Origin: Aromatoleum diolicum
GTDB lineage: Bacteria > Pseudomonadota > Gammaproteobacteria > Burkholderiales > Rhodocyclaceae
Reading direction: 5' to 3'
Assembly: GCF_012910955.1 (NCBI RefSeq)
Contig: NZ_WTVQ01000006.1
Location: forward strand, 62,001 to 126,000
Length of the DNA stretch: 64,000 nucleotides
Positions 16,250 through 28,268 of this stretch are shown here, one piece after another. Below the pieces are notes generated by a model that had not been told where the DNA came from, did no database searches, and saw only the letters and a list, made by a program, of their open reading frames with translations. A program made the position numbers and the translations under genes. Positions within the stretch are counted from its first letter, which is position 1. Each line of letters begins with the position of its first letter.

Positions 16250-17065
16250 TCAACCCTGACTGCCGCCGGTGAGTTTCAGGAAAGCCTCGGCGAGCGTCGG
16301 CGCACCTGTGGATCGCACGAGCGCGTCGGGGTGCCCCTCGGCGAGGATGCGTCCGTGGTGCAGCACAATCACCCGGTCGGCGGCCTCCGCCTCGTCGACG
16401 AGATGGGTCGCCCACAGCACAGCGACACCGCGGTCACGCAGGGCGAGCACTTCATCGAGCAGCTGTCGGCGCGACGCAGGATCGAGCCCGACGGTCGCCT
16501 CGTCCATCAGCAGCACTGCCGGCTCATGGACGAGCGCGCGAGCAAGCTCTACCTTGCGCCGGTTGCCGCCACTCAATGCACGGACTGGGTCCTTAGCCCG
16601 GTCGGCAAGCCCGACGCGGCGCAGGTTTTCGTCGATGCGCTCGCGCGCGCGACGACCGCCGATTCCATGCAGCCGTGCATGGAATCCGAGGTTGGTGAAG
16701 ACGCTCAGATCGAGGTCGACCGTCGTCTGCTGGAAGACGACGCCGATGCCGGCGAGAGCCCGCGCCGGATCACGCCGGATGTCATGGCCACAAACCCGGA
16801 TTCGTCCGGTATCGGCATTGAAAAGACCCGTCAGCAACTGGAACAAAGTGCTCTTGCCGGCCCCGTTCGGCCCAAGCAGCGCAACGAATTCGCCGGACTG
16901 AACGGCCAGACTCACTCCGCACAACGCTTCGCGCATGCCATACGACTTGCGTACATCGTCAAGGTGCAGCAAAGCATTGACGGGCGAAGCGGCGCCAGAA
17001 ACGTCGCGGTCGTCCCCGGTGCCCCGCTGCGCCGTCCCCGGCGTCGCATCGATCGCTTCAGACAT
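16250..17065 (-). CDS. pedB: ABC transporter ATPase of the PedB/LutE kind
   Basis: 271 residues from ATG 17065 (MSEAIDATPG). Walker A GPNGAGKST, signature LSGGNRRKVELARAL, Walker B VLLMDEATVGLDP and the H-loop WATHL are all intact. It belongs to the ABC-2/drug-export ATPase class and would energise the permease at 13188. It starts 4 bp after the stop of the previous ATPase gene, so the two transporter systems are in one transcription unit. Confidence 0.8.
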   Translation of the reverse strand: MSEAIDATPGTAQRGTGDDRDVSGAASPVNALLHLDDVRKSYGMREALCGVSLAVQSGEFVALLGPNGAGKSTLFQLLTGLFNADTGRIRVCGHDIRRDPARALAGIGVVFQQTTVDLDLSVFTNLGFHARLHGIGGRRARERIDENLRRVGLADRAKDPVRALSGGNRRKVELARALVHEPAVLLMDEATVGLDPASRRQLLDEVLALRDRGVAVLWATHLVDEAEAADRVIVLHHGRILAEGHPDALVRSTGAPTLAEAFLKLTGGSQG

Positions 17066-17069
17066 CCGC

Positions 17070-17831
17070 CTATTGCTCCTTCCCCGCCCCGCCGTCCGCG
17101 AGGCCCGCAAGGATCTCGGGATGCTCCGCCAGCAGGCGAGCATATAGTTGTGCGACGTTCGAGTCTTCGGGCGAGCGCGGACGCGGCAGATCGACCGGCA
17201 ACTCCAGCACGACATGCCCGGGCGCGGGAGACAGGAAACACACACGGTCGGCTAGCGACAGCGCTTCGCGCAGGTCGTGCGTGACGAAGAGCACGGTGCT
17301 ACGACAACGCTGCCACAATTCGACGAGCATTCCACGCAAGCGGTTGGCGGTGGGTACGTCGAGCGACACGAACGGTTCATCCATCAGTAGCACCGCCGGT
17401 TCGATCACGAAGGCACGCGCCAGTGCGACGCGACGCTGCATCCCGCCGGAAAGCCGGCCAGGATAAGCATGCATCACGTCGCCCAGCTCCATGGCGCGCA
17501 GCAGATTGATCGCCCGTTCCCGCGCTTCTGGCGACTGCCCGCCGACGAGAAGGACGTTGTCGAGCACGGTGAGCCAGGGCATCAGGCGCGGATCCTGGAA
17601 CATGAAACCTGTTTCGTGCGACGCGCCGGGTGCCCCGATCCGCATACGTCCATCCACGTCGTGATCCAGGCCACCGACGGCATTGAGCAGCGTGCTCTTG
17701 CCGCAGCCTGAGGGCCCGACAACGCAGACGAACTCACCGGGCGCGGCACACAGCTCGAGCCCTGCCAGCGCGACATGAGGACGCCCGCCGCGGTCTGCGT
17801 AGGATTTGCGATTGATCGTGACTTCAAGCAT
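17070..17831 (-). CDS. ABC transporter ATPase, nitrate/sulfonate/taurine type
   Basis: 253 residues with Walker A GPSGCGKST, signature LSGGMQRRVALARA, Walker B VLLMDEPFVSLD and H-loop FVTHD. This is the SsuB/TauB subfamily, distinct from the ABC-2 ATPase immediately downstream. It forms an importer with the permease at 17835 and the binding protein at 18656. The substrate is unknown. Confidence 0.85.
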   Translation of the reverse strand: MLEVTINRKSYADRGGRPHVALAGLELCAAPGEFVCVVGPSGCGKSTLLNAVGGLDHDVDGRMRIGAPGASHETGFMFQDPRLMPWLTVLDNVLLVGGQSPEARERAINLLRAMELGDVMHAYPGRLSGGMQRRVALARAFVIEPAVLLMDEPFVSLDVPTANRLRGMLVELWQRCRSTVLFVTHDLREALSLADRVCFLSPAPGHVVLELPVDLPRPRSPEDSNVAQLYARLLAEHPEILAGLADGGAGKEQ

Positions 17832-17834
17832 GTG

Positions 17835-18659
17835 TCAGCTCCGCCACCGGGTCAGGCGCCGCTCCAGCGGGCGCAGTCCCACCGCTTCGACAATGAGCAC
17901 CACTGCCGCAAAGGTCAGCGTATAAGCCAGGATGCCGGTGATATCGAACAGCTGGAAGAACATGTTGAGCTGGAAGCCGATGCCGTCGCTGCGGCCAAGC
18001 AGTTCCACGACGAGTACGATTTTCCAGATCAACGACAGCCCCGAACGGGCCGAGGCGAACAGCCAAGGGTAGAGCTGCGGCAGATACACGCGCGTGAAGG
18101 TAAGGCCGCGCGGCAGCCGATACGCCTGCGCGACCTGCATAAGGCCGCGGTCGATCGCGCGCGCGCCTTCGCGCACGGTCACGACCACGGTCGGAATCTT
18201 GTTAAGCGCGACGGCGACAATCGCCGCGGCGTCATTCAGGCCGAACCACACGTAGCACAGGATGATCGTGACAAGCGCCGGAATGTTAAGGCCAAGCACC
18301 AGCCAGCCGTCCAGCAACAAGTCGGCCTGACGCCAACGCCCCATGGCGATACCGATTGCGGTGCCGACCACCATGGCCAGCAGGAAGCTGACAGCGACCC
18401 GCGCCAGAGTGATCCCCAGGTGGAGCGGCAGCAGGCCCGACAGCATTTCGTCGAGCATGCGCCGAAACACGACCACTGGCGCCGGCAGCGTCGTGCTGTC
18501 GAACAACATGGCAGCGACGTGCCACATCAGGAGAAAACCGCCGAGCGATGCAAGGCGCACCCAGCCATCAGCGCCGACATCGGGCATGCTGAGCCGAGGT
18601 GCCTTTCGCAGCTTGCTCATCAGCAGCACGCCAGCCTCATCGGCCGCCCCCCTCATCAC
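17835..18659 (-). CDS. ABC transporter permease, SsuC/TauC type
   Basis: 274 residues, about six membrane segments, with the BPD-transport signature region EGARAIDRGLMQVAQAYRLP and a following LPQLYPW. It overlaps the binding-protein gene by 4 bp and is 3 bp from the ATPase gene, so the three are translated together. Start at 18659; an internal Met at about residue 14 (MSKLRKAP) is an alternative. Confidence 0.85.
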   Translation of the reverse strand: MMRGAADEAGVLLMSKLRKAPRLSMPDVGADGWVRLASLGGFLLMWHVAAMLFDSTTLPAPVVVFRRMLDEMLSGLLPLHLGITLARVAVSFLLAMVVGTAIGIAMGRWRQADLLLDGWLVLGLNIPALVTIILCYVWFGLNDAAAIVAVALNKIPTVVVTVREGARAIDRGLMQVAQAYRLPRGLTFTRVYLPQLYPWLFASARSGLSLIWKIVLVVELLGRSDGIGFQLNMFFQLFDITGILAYTLTFAAVVLIVEAVGLRPLERRLTRWRS

Positions 18660-19639
18660 CGGCCACCGGCGTGCCAGAAGGTCCCGGCCGGCAGCGCCGT
18701 CGCCGAACCGACCAGTTCTGCCCCGCCCTCGTCGGCAAGGATTCGGAAGACGCTGCTGGCCGTGCGTTCGGCACGAACGGAGTCGGTAGTCGGGATGCCG
18801 GCGCGGAAGCCCTGCTTCAGCGCCGCGAAGGTCGCGTCATCCTCGGCCTGCGTCAGGCTCCGGATCTCCTCCCATATCGAGTCGGATTCCTGCATCGCCT
18901 GCTTCGCGCTCGCCGATGCGCGGAGGAAGGCTTCAAGCGCCGGGTTGCGACTAGCCCAGTCCTCACGGAACACCCAGCCGACCATCGGTAATTCACCTTC
19001 GACGCCCAGCCCCTTAAGAATCTGGTCGAGGCTTAGCAGCTCGCGCATCCCCGCAGCCCGCAGCCGCGCGGAAAAATGCCAGAAATTGAGGACGGCCGGC
19101 AGTTCGCCCTTCAGCATCAGTGCGTTCAAGAGCGGTGGTGCGCCGAAGTCAGGCTTCACGAAGCGGGCCGCATCTTCACCGACCGTCTTGCGGGAATAGG
19201 CGCGCAACAGCAGCCAACTCTTGTCAAGCGCCCCGCCAGCGACACCCATCCGCTGGCCGCGCAGATCCGCCAGCGAGCGGATGCCACTGTCGGGCCGCAC
19301 CATCACCGATCCGATCGCACGCGAATACGGCACGAACACAAACTTTCGTCCCTCGGCACGCTGCCGAGCAACCCAGATCCAGTCATTGACGATTACATCG
19401 ACCGCACCGCCATGCAACGCGACATTGCTGGCATCCTTTAACGCAAGCGGCACCAGTTCGACCCGTACCCCCTCGCGCTCGGCTAGCCTTAGCCGCTTCA
19501 TGGCCTCCAGTTCCCAGCTGACGGTGCCGTACTGCAACACCCCGATCCGGATCGTCGGGAGTTCGACACCGAGAGATGGTCTTCCGGTCGCCATCAAGAA
19601 CAGCGCTACAAACAAGTGCAGTGCCAAACTTCGCAGCAT
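18656..19639 (-). CDS. periplasmic substrate-binding protein, SsuA/TauA type
   Basis: 327 residues with a signal peptide (LALHLFVALFLMATG) and the NMT1/SsuA fold: TIRIGVLQYGTVSWELEAM, NVALHGGAVDVIVNDW, LRGQRMGVAGG. First gene of the minus-strand ABC unit. Its place next to ped-like genes suggests a ligand connected with quinoprotein metabolism (for instance an alcohol-derived acid, a cofactor or a metallophore), but nothing in the sequence names it. Confidence 0.8.
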   Translation of the reverse strand: MLRSLALHLFVALFLMATGRPSLGVELPTIRIGVLQYGTVSWELEAMKRLRLAEREGVRVELVPLALKDASNVALHGGAVDVIVNDWIWVARQRAEGRKFVFVPYSRAIGSVMVRPDSGIRSLADLRGQRMGVAGGALDKSWLLLRAYSRKTVGEDAARFVKPDFGAPPLLNALMLKGELPAVLNFWHFSARLRAAGMRELLSLDQILKGLGVEGELPMVGWVFREDWASRNPALEAFLRASASAKQAMQESDSIWEEIRSLTQAEDDATFAALKQGFRAGIPTTDSVRAERTASSVFRILADEGGAELVGSATALPAGTFWHAGGR

Positions 19640-19843
19640 TGGCTGCCCCCGAGCAATTTGTTGTCGCCTATGCGGTACAGGATGCTCTGATCACAGCAAG
19701 CCCTAGATCGCTACTGGCAGCTTGCCCAACCCACACCCAGCACCTCGATCTGCTTGATCAGAACCTCGCTACCACCGCGGCCCCTACACACGACGTCACC
19801 CACCATATCTTCAGGATCGACGACTAGACCTTCGGCGCGAGAA

Positions 19844-19867
19844 CAAAAAACGGGGGCACACGCCCCC
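19844..19867 (-). terminator. rho-independent terminator of the porin gene
   Basis: Read on the minus strand, the stem GGGGGC-GTGT-GCCCCC is followed by a run of six T after one G. It lies about 30 bp after the porin stop at 19898 and separates porin transcription from the ABC genes downstream. Confidence 0.85.
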
Positions 19868-19897
19868 TGAACTCAATGGTTCTTCAATCGAATCGAA

Positions 19898-21004
19898 TCA
19901 GAAGTTATAGCGGATGCCAGCATTAAGGACGTAAGTCTTGGCATCTTGCACAATGGTGCCGTTACCGAGCAGCGAAACCACTGCATCCGCATTCTCCTTC
20001 GCGTTAATGAAAGCCGCCTGCGCATACAGCGTCGTGCTCTTGTCCCAGGCATATTCATTCGAGACTACCCAGGTGCCTGCCTTGTTGCCGGAAATCTCAT
20101 TGTCCTTTCCACGATAGTAGGACAGATTGACGCTATTCCGTTCCGTCACCTTCCAATCGAAGCCCGCACCGGTCACCTTGTAATCATTCGCTTTTTCACC
20201 GAATGCATCATAAACCGCGCTGTTCATGTGATTGAGCTTCAAGACGAATTGGCCAACCGGCACGCCAACACCGATAGACGATTTCACGATACCTTTATCG
20301 CCGTTATCCCGTCGATTCTCCCGCTCGTAACTGCCGGACAGCGTTAGAGGTCCGGCGTAGGTAGCACCGATGGAGAACGTACTATCGGCATCGACATCAC
20401 CCGCCTTCCCACCAAGTGCATACATCGCCGACAAGTTCGTCTTGCCAAGATCAACGCTGTACGAAATCGAGTTACTCGCAAAGGCACTCAGGAAAGTATT
20501 GCCAGTATTACCGGATGCCAGCCACGAGTTCATTCCCGACAGTGATTCACGAAGGCCTCGCGGATCCGTCGCTGCATATGCCAGGATGGCCGGGGTGAAC
20601 TGGCGCCCGACAAGCACCTTGCCGAAATTTCCCTGAACTCCGACATAGGTCTCACGAACGAAACCGGAAATACCAAATCCCTCGGTGTCACCTGTATTCG
20701 ACTTGATGTGCTCTTCGAGCTTGAACATCCCCTTGATCCCGTTGCCAAGATCCTTCACACCGGTGAGCCCCCACTTACTCGGGGAAATGCCGCCAGTGTG
20801 GAACTTCGTAAGCCGCCCGGCGCTGTCGGGGCCCGGCGCCGGACCAGATTCGTCAGAGGTAGACTTGCTCTGCGACCAGATCCCGATATCGAGCGTGCCA
20901 TACAGTGTGACGGACGCACCACCGATATTCACACTGAGTCCTTCCGCGTAGGCCACCTGAGCAATCGGAAAGAGTGCAGCAACTACCACCAACGATTTCT
21001 TCAT
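19898..21004 (-). CDS. outer-membrane porin (betaproteobacterial trimeric type)
   Basis: 368 residues from ATG 21004 with GGAGACACTC upstream. Signal peptide KKSLVVVAALFPIAQVAYA, then SVTLYGTLDIGIW, the loop LTGVKDLGNGIKGMFKLEEHI, the GNFGKVLVGRQFTP barrel segment and the terminal phenylalanine in IRYNF. Typical 16-strand general porin. It is followed by its own terminator, so it is likely an independent gene or the end of the thi unit. Different in sequence from the porin at 11366. Confidence 0.9.
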   Translation of the reverse strand: MKKSLVVVAALFPIAQVAYAEGLSVNIGGASVTLYGTLDIGIWSQSKSTSDESGPAPGPDSAGRLTKFHTGGISPSKWGLTGVKDLGNGIKGMFKLEEHIKSNTGDTEGFGISGFVRETYVGVQGNFGKVLVGRQFTPAILAYAATDPRGLRESLSGMNSWLASGNTGNTFLSAFASNSISYSVDLGKTNLSAMYALGGKAGDVDADSTFSIGATYAGPLTLSGSYERENRRDNGDKGIVKSSIGVGVPVGQFVLKLNHMNSAVYDAFGEKANDYKVTGAGFDWKVTERNSVNLSYYRGKDNEISGNKAGTWVVSNEYAWDKSTTLYAQAAFINAKENADAVVSLLGNGTIVQDAKTYVLNAGIRYNF

Positions 21005-21747
21005 GAGTGTCTCCGTATTATTTTTCAACAAATGGATCATCAGACCGATCCGCCTGCTCCATTTCTTGCCTGATAGCACCTTGGTGATATGTGCTACGGC
21101 ATCGGCCTTGCTAGGCGTATGGGCAGGGCATTTATCTGAACATCCTCTTGCCGTAATTATCTGGAGCGCACAGACTCAAAACCATTGCCAAAAATATTCT
21201 GAGTGATCATGGAGCCGCCGGAGTTATCCTTCCGTCTGAATAACTTTTGATATTTCCTCGATTTCCAGCGGAAGATGCGTCTCTTGACTTATTGACGCAT
21301 GAACATTCGAACCGGCATAGCGCACTTGCAGATGACATCGCGACCGCCGTCGATGCGCTTCTGCGTGCAATCGATAGGCCTATTTTTTGTTGTTCGAGGA
21401 AATTCGAGCTCGTCGACACTCTGCGTCCGGTTCCGAAATTTCGACCGTCTGGCGCGAATCAAAGAACGAGATGACGTTTGCGAGAGCCAGAGCGAGGGGG
21501 AGCGAGGGGATCATTCCAAAGACAGGTGGTCGCGAGTGAATGCTTGAAATCTGACCACACCCGGTTCAAATTTCATCCATTCACCGCTCCTCTACTTCAA
21601 TCCGGTTCAGTAATTAGCGAGTGGTTGCGCGCTGCGAAAGCAGAAATATGCCTTTCGATCAATCCCCGGCATGATGTTCGCTTCGCTCGGGCCGTATCGG
21701 AATCCCTTATTCCATACTCCGACCGACCAACCTGAGCGATCACCCTG
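21005..21747. other. intergenic region, no convincing gene
   Basis: Several frames of 70-90 codons exist on the plus strand (for example 21247-21474 and 21478-21735), but none has a ribosome site, a recognisable fold or a GC-skewed third position like the real genes. The region must contain the porin promoter (near 21010-21100). No hairpin terminator for thiG was identified. Confidence 0.5.
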
Positions 21748-22527
21748 CTATTCGATCAATCCATTGGAGGGTGACGACGGATCAGCCGAATAAAGCTTTC
21801 TGGGCATCCGGCCGGCCAAAAATGCCTCCCGCCCTGCCGCAACGCCCTTGCACATGGCGCTAGCCATGAGAACCGGGTCCTTAGCGTGCGCGATGGCGGT
21901 GTTCATGAGAACCCCGTCACACCCCAATTCCATGGCGATGGCAGCGTCCGAAGCAGTGCCAACGCCGGCATCGACGATAACAGGGACTTTTGACTGGTCG
22001 ATGATCAACCGCAGATTCCATGGATTCAGGATACCCATGCCCGAGCCGATCAGCGAGGCCAGGGGCATGATGGCGCTGCAACCGATATCCTCCAGCATCC
22101 GCGCCTGGATGGGATCGTCCGAGCAGTAGACCATGACGTTGAAGCCCTCGCCCACCAAGATCTTCGCAGCCTTGAGGGTTTCCGGCATGTTCGGGAAAAG
22201 GGTCTTGGGGTCGCCCAGGACCTCCAGTTTGCATAGCGAGTGATCGTCCAGGAGCTCTCGCGCCAATCGCAGGGTACGTACGGCATCCTCAGCGGAATAG
22301 CACCCGGCCGTGTTCGGCAAGATTGTGAACCTCGAGGGCGGCAAAGCATCCAGCAGGTTGGGCTGGCTGGGATCCTGACCAATGTTGGTCCTGCGTATCG
22401 CGACCGTGACGATCTCGGCTCCCGAAGCGTCAATCGCCGCACGGGTCTCGGCGAAATCCCTGTACTTCCCGGTTCCCACCAGCAAACGGGAGTTGTATGT
22501 CCGACCTGCAATCGTAAACTTGTCCAT
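21748..22527 (-). CDS. thiG: thiazole synthase ThiG
   Basis: 259 residues from ATG 22527 (AGGGAGAG upstream). It forms the thiazole phosphate of thiamine from 1-deoxyxylulose 5-phosphate, dehydroglycine and ThiS thiocarboxylate. Visible motifs are [10 protein letters not shown] with the catalytic-region [30 protein letters not shown] (Schiff-base Lys) and [16 protein letters not shown]. Last gene of thiC-thiS-thiG, 17 bp after thiS. Confidence 0.95.
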   Translation of the reverse strand: MDKFTIAGRTYNSRLLVGTGKYRDFAETRAAIDASGAEIVTVAIRRTNIGQDPSQPNLLDALPPSRFTILPNTAGCYSAEDAVRTLRLARELLDDHSLCKLEVLGDPKTLFPNMPETLKAAKILVGEGFNVMVYCSDDPIQARMLEDIGCSAIMPLASLIGSGMGILNPWNLRLIIDQSKVPVIVDAGVGTASDAAIAMELGCDGVLMNTAIAHAKDPVLMASAMCKGVAAGREAFLAGRMPRKLYSADPSSPSNGLIE

Positions 22528-22544
22528 CGAGGTTTCTCTCCCTA

Positions 22545-22778
22545 TCAGCCGCCGCCCACGGCAACGACGATTTCGAAGTTGTCCCCAACACGGATCCATG
22601 TGGACGAATGCTGGCTCTTGGGGACAACATTGCCATTGAGTTCAACTGCAATGCGTTTCCCTGCGTACCCAAGCTGCGCAAGCAGATCAACCACTGAAAG
22701 TGTGCCGATCAGTGGCTGGGGCTTTCCATGAAAAATGAATATTGAGGGCAACTGAACGCCGGCTTGTGCATTACCCAC
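22545..22778 (-). CDS. thiS: sulfur carrier protein ThiS
   Basis: 77 residues, ubiquitin-like fold, ending in the essential Gly-Gly (AVGGG) that is adenylated and thiocarboxylated. Core block [21 protein letters not shown] and VPKSQH. The start is GTG 22778, because GAGGAG lies 8 bp upstream, overlapping the end of thiC. This gives about ten extra N-terminal residues compared with the usual 66. Confidence 0.9.
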   Translation of the reverse strand: MGNAQAGVQLPSIFIFHGKPQPLIGTLSVVDLLAQLGYAGKRIAVELNGNVVPKSQHSSTWIRVGDNFEIVVAVGGG

Positions 22779-22790
22779 CTGTTCGTCTCC

Positions 22791-24830
<2,040 letters not shown>

Positions 24831-25002
24831 TCATTGCTGCAGTGGGGTCCGCTAGGTCACTTCCATGTCAGTTCCGAATCCTGCGAGATCGAGTACAGGA
24901 TCGTTTGCAATACATCCGCCCAATGCTAGTGGCAGGTATTGCACTGGCATTGAGCGGTTTGTGATTTGATCGGCTCAGATAGACGAGTCAAGAACTTGGC
25001 GC

Positions 25003-26439
25003 TCAGACATTGGCAATCGACACCGCTCTCGTGTTGAGGTACGCCTCGAGCGCTTCCGGTCCACCTTCAGTGCCATAACCGGAGTCTTTCAGCCCGCCGA
25101 ACGGCATTTCGGCCGAAGCCTGGGCAGGCTGGTTTATCCACAGCATGCCGACTTCGACGCGCTGGGAAAGTTGGTGTGCGCTCTTCAGAGAACGGGTAAA
25201 GGCGTAGCCCGCCAAGCCGAACGAAAGCCTGTTGGCTTCAGTGATCGCCTCGTCGAGCGTTTTGAAGCGGCGCACTGCGGCGATCGGGCCGAAGGGCTCT
25301 TCATTGAACACCTTGGCTTCAAGTGGCACATCGGCCAATACGGTCGGGAGAAAGAAATTGCCATCGCCCGGAAGGCGCTGGCCGCCTGCGGCTACGGTAA
25401 CACCGCGTTGCAATGCGTCCTCCATGAGGTCCGTCATCGCATTGACCCGCCGTGAATTGACCAAGGGCCCCATCTGCGTCCCCTCGGCAAGGCCGTCGCC
25501 CACCTTTAGGCCCTGAGCAAACTTCGCGAGATCGGCGACAAACTGATCATGGATGTCTTCGTGCACCAAGAAACGGGTAGGCGCTATGCAGATCTGGCCT
25601 GCATTGCGGAACTTGGCGCTACCTGCCGCTCGAACCGCAAGCTCCAGGTCCGCATCGTCGCAAATGATGACCGGCGCGTGTCCGCCTAGCTCCATCGTCA
25701 CGCGCTTCATGTGCTGGCCAGCCAGCGCAGCAAGCTGCTTGCCGACCATGGTAGAACCGGTAAACGTAACCTTGCGAATGATCGGATGCGGAATCAGATA
25801 TCCAGAGATCTCCGCCGGATTCCCATATACGAGCCCGACGACGCCCGCGGGGACACCTGCATCAACGAAGGCGCGAATCAGCTCCGCCGGCGCCGCCGGG
25901 GTCTCCTCGGCTGCCTTGACGAGAATCGAGCAGCCGGTTGCCAGCGCGGCGGAAACCTTTCGAACGACCTGATTGATTGGGAAATTCCACGGAGTGAAGG
26001 CCGCAACGGGCCCGACCGGGTCCTTAAGTACCATCTGACGCGTCGCGAGATTGCGCGACGGTACGATACGACCGTAAACGCGCATCCCTTCATCGGCGAA
26101 CCATTCGATGATATCCGCCGCGGCCAACGTCTCGAGCCGTGCCTCGACTAACGGCTTCCCCTGCTCCTGGGTCAGTACGCTGGCGATGCGGTCGCAGCGC
26201 TCACGCATCAGCGCAGCCGCGCCGCGCATGATTTTCTGCCGCTCGAGCGCCGGCGCGTCGCGCCAGACCTCGAAGCCCTTTTGAGCTGCTTCGAGCGCAC
26301 GATCGAGGTCCGCCGTACTGGCGTGCGCAACGCGCCCGATTTCTGCCCCGGAAGCGGGATTGTGGACGGGTTGCGTACGGCCGTCGGCAGCATCCTGCCA
26401 TTGACCCGCGATGAGAAGCTGGGTGTTGGGGTAATTCAT
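25003..26439 (-). CDS. NAD(P)-dependent aldehyde dehydrogenase, candidate 6-oxohexanoate dehydrogenase
   Basis: 478 residues of the succinate-semialdehyde dehydrogenase type. Motifs are [23 protein letters not shown], the general base Glu in MELGGHAP, the nucleophile Cys in [12 protein letters not shown] and EPFGPIAAV. It should oxidise an omega-oxo acid to a dicarboxylate, here probably 6-oxohexanoate to adipate after ring cleavage by Cdh. Cdh itself is reported to carry out this oxidation with NAD+, so the enzyme may be a second route or may finish leaked aldehyde. It lies 199 bp after the GMC gene, separated by a hairpin. Substrate inferred from context. Confidence 0.82.
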   Translation of the reverse strand: MNYPNTQLLIAGQWQDAADGRTQPVHNPASGAEIGRVAHASTADLDRALEAAQKGFEVWRDAPALERQKIMRGAAALMRERCDRIASVLTQEQGKPLVEARLETLAAADIIEWFADEGMRVYGRIVPSRNLATRQMVLKDPVGPVAAFTPWNFPINQVVRKVSAALATGCSILVKAAEETPAAPAELIRAFVDAGVPAGVVGLVYGNPAEISGYLIPHPIIRKVTFTGSTMVGKQLAALAGQHMKRVTMELGGHAPVIICDDADLELAVRAAGSAKFRNAGQICIAPTRFLVHEDIHDQFVADLAKFAQGLKVGDGLAEGTQMGPLVNSRRVNAMTDLMEDALQRGVTVAAGGQRLPGDGNFFLPTVLADVPLEAKVFNEEPFGPIAAVRRFKTLDEAITEANRLSFGLAGYAFTRSLKSAHQLSQRVEVGMLWINQPAQASAEMPFGGLKDSGYGTEGGPEALEAYLNTRAVSIANV

Positions 26440-26592
26440 CCGTGCCTCCTGGCAATAAATCCCTTGGGTTTTCCCACGCTACGGATTGCACCCGCAAAAC
26501 CGAGGGGGCTAAGCGCGAGGAGTGCCAGAGCCATCCTCCCAATACAAGGACGTCCGACACTCCCGGCACTCGGATCGGGTTTCTCTTATCAC

Positions 26593-26614
26593 GCCCCGTG
26601 CACAAGCACGGGGC
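26593..26614. repeat. 9-bp GC-rich hairpin between the GMC and aldehyde dehydrogenase genes
   Basis: GCCCCGTGC (26593-26601) and GCACGGGGC (26606-26614) form a perfect stem with an ACAA loop. There is no T-run, so it may be an mRNA-stabilising hairpin or attenuator rather than a full terminator. Confidence 0.5.
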
Positions 26615-26638
26615 GGCAACCTCTGTACGCCGTGGCGT

Positions 26639-28219
26639 TTACAGTTGTTTACGCTTCATCTGATCTACGATGTACTCGGCCTGCCGAATCGCGAGGGCCA
26701 CAATGGTCAATGTCGGATTGGCGACCGCGCTCGATGCAAATTGGCTGCCATCCGAAATGAAAAGATTCTTGACGTCATGGGCCTGGCCCCACTTGTTGAC
26801 CACCCCGTCACTCGCCTTGGCACTCATGCGGTTTGTGCCCAAGTTATGCGCGGCTGGCCACACGGGAACTTCGACGATCCGGTTGGATCCCAATGCATCG
26901 TTCATCTTGCGCCACTGCCCAAGGGCGTGCTTTACGATGAGTGCATCGTTGGCATGATCCGAATTTGCAACAATGGGAACGGGCAGTCCATGTTGATCCT
27001 TCTCGGTCGGATGAAGAGTGACACCGTTCTGCTCCATCGGCATTTGCTCACCACAGATCCAAACCCCGGACATGTGGTCGTATTTATCCAATACCGAAGT
27101 CATCTCCCTGCCCCACCCATTGGGCGTTCTGAGGAAGGCTGCTGCAAACGGCAGCCCCTGCGACAGTACGATCAGGTTGTACCCGGCAACGAAGCCGCGC
27201 GAAGGATCATGCTTTTGCTCGTCCATCACGATCGCTGCGACAGCTGTTCCGCGATGCATCTTGACTGGCTTCTGGTGGATCGCGAACGCAGCAGCCGTCG
27301 CATGGGCCATGTAGTTGCGCCCCACCTGTCCGGAGGAGTTCGCCAGGCCATCGGTAAACTTGGATGACGCCGAATTGAGCAGCAACCGCGGAGATTCGAT
27401 CGAGTTGCCGGCCACGCAGACAATGCGCGCCTTTTGCAAGTGTTTGGTGCCGTTCTTGTCCGCGTACAGGACACCGTTCACCTTGCCCGATTTGTCGTGC
27501 TGAATTTGCAGGACCATGGCCTCAGGCCGGAGTTCAACGCGCCCCGTGGCGATCGCTCGCGGGATTTCGGTATATAGCGTCGACCACTTGGCACCGATCT
27601 TGCACCCTTGCACGCAGAAGCCAATCTGCTGACATCCCGGCCTGCCGTCATAGGGACGGGAGTTGATCGCCATGCGATGCACGACGTTCTTGTACCCAAT
27701 CTTTCGCGCACCGGCCTCGGCAACCAACGTGTTGTTCGATTTTGGAAGCTCCGGCATCCCACTCGCTGGGGCACCTGAAACGCCCATTTTCTTTTCGGCT
27801 AACTCATAGTAGGGAACCATGTCCTCATACGAGAGCGGCCAATCGATCAGATTGGCATCGAGAACACGGCCGTAGGTCGTCAGGGGCTTGAATTCATGGG
27901 GCTGGAATCGCAACGACACCCCAGTCCAGTGCACCGTCGAGCCTCCGACGGTCTTGCAGATCCACGCAGGCAGGTTTGGCGCCGTGCGGTGAGGGCTCCA
28001 GGTGCCCGCAGTGACCCGCTTGTCGAGCCAGGATAGCTTCGAGAACATCGCCCACTCGTCGTTCTCGATGTCTTCGAGCGTAAACTGCTTTCCCGCTTCG
28101 AGAATGACGATCTTGTTGACACCCTTTTGCGCCAGTTCGTTGGCAAGCGTTCCGCCGCCAGCGCCCGATCCTACGATCACGACGACTTCACTATCGTTCA
28201 GGTCAAATGTTGCAGCCAT
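26639..28219 (-). CDS. GMC-family flavoprotein dehydrogenase large subunit, copy 1 (candidate cyclohexane-diol/ol dehydrogenase)
   Basis: 526 residues. FAD-binding VVIVGSGAGGGTLA, the CVQGCKIGAKWS cysteine motif as in gluconate/sorbitol-type dehydrogenases, and the catalytic histidine block AAHNLGTNRMS near the C-terminus, followed by DGSQFASSAVANPTLTI. The protein has no signal peptide. Its partner (28269) has a Tat signal, so the pair is probably exported together and acts in the periplasm, feeding the respiratory chain. Placed directly after cdh and its small subunit, it fits oxidation of cyclohexane-1,2-diol or 2-hydroxycyclohexanone. Which step belongs to which GMC copy is not readable. 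Confidence 0.85.
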   Translation of the reverse strand: MAATFDLNDSEVVVIVGSGAGGGTLANELAQKGVNKIVILEAGKQFTLEDIENDEWAMFSKLSWLDKRVTAGTWSPHRTAPNLPAWICKTVGGSTVHWTGVSLRFQPHEFKPLTTYGRVLDANLIDWPLSYEDMVPYYELAEKKMGVSGAPASGMPELPKSNNTLVAEAGARKIGYKNVVHRMAINSRPYDGRPGCQQIGFCVQGCKIGAKWSTLYTEIPRAIATGRVELRPEAMVLQIQHDKSGKVNGVLYADKNGTKHLQKARIVCVAGNSIESPRLLLNSASSKFTDGLANSSGQVGRNYMAHATAAAFAIHQKPVKMHRGTAVAAIVMDEQKHDPSRGFVAGYNLIVLSQGLPFAAAFLRTPNGWGREMTSVLDKYDHMSGVWICGEQMPMEQNGVTLHPTEKDQHGLPVPIVANSDHANDALIVKHALGQWRKMNDALGSNRIVEVPVWPAAHNLGTNRMSAKASDGVVNKWGQAHDVKNLFISDGSQFASSAVANPTLTIVALAIRQAEYIVDQMKRKQL

Positions 28220-28268
28220 GGTCTCCGTTCCTTTGTCTTGTGGTTGGCCACCCGCGGGCCTGCCATCT

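Noticed and set aside
14745-19199. long plus-strand frames (14745-15878, 16181-17284, 17775-19199)
   Set aside because: They are antisense to ped-like and ABC genes with intact motifs and are low-complexity, Arg/His-rich.
21247-21735. small genes between porin and thiG
   Set aside because: Short frames without ribosome sites, recognisable fold or codon bias; kept as non-coding gap.
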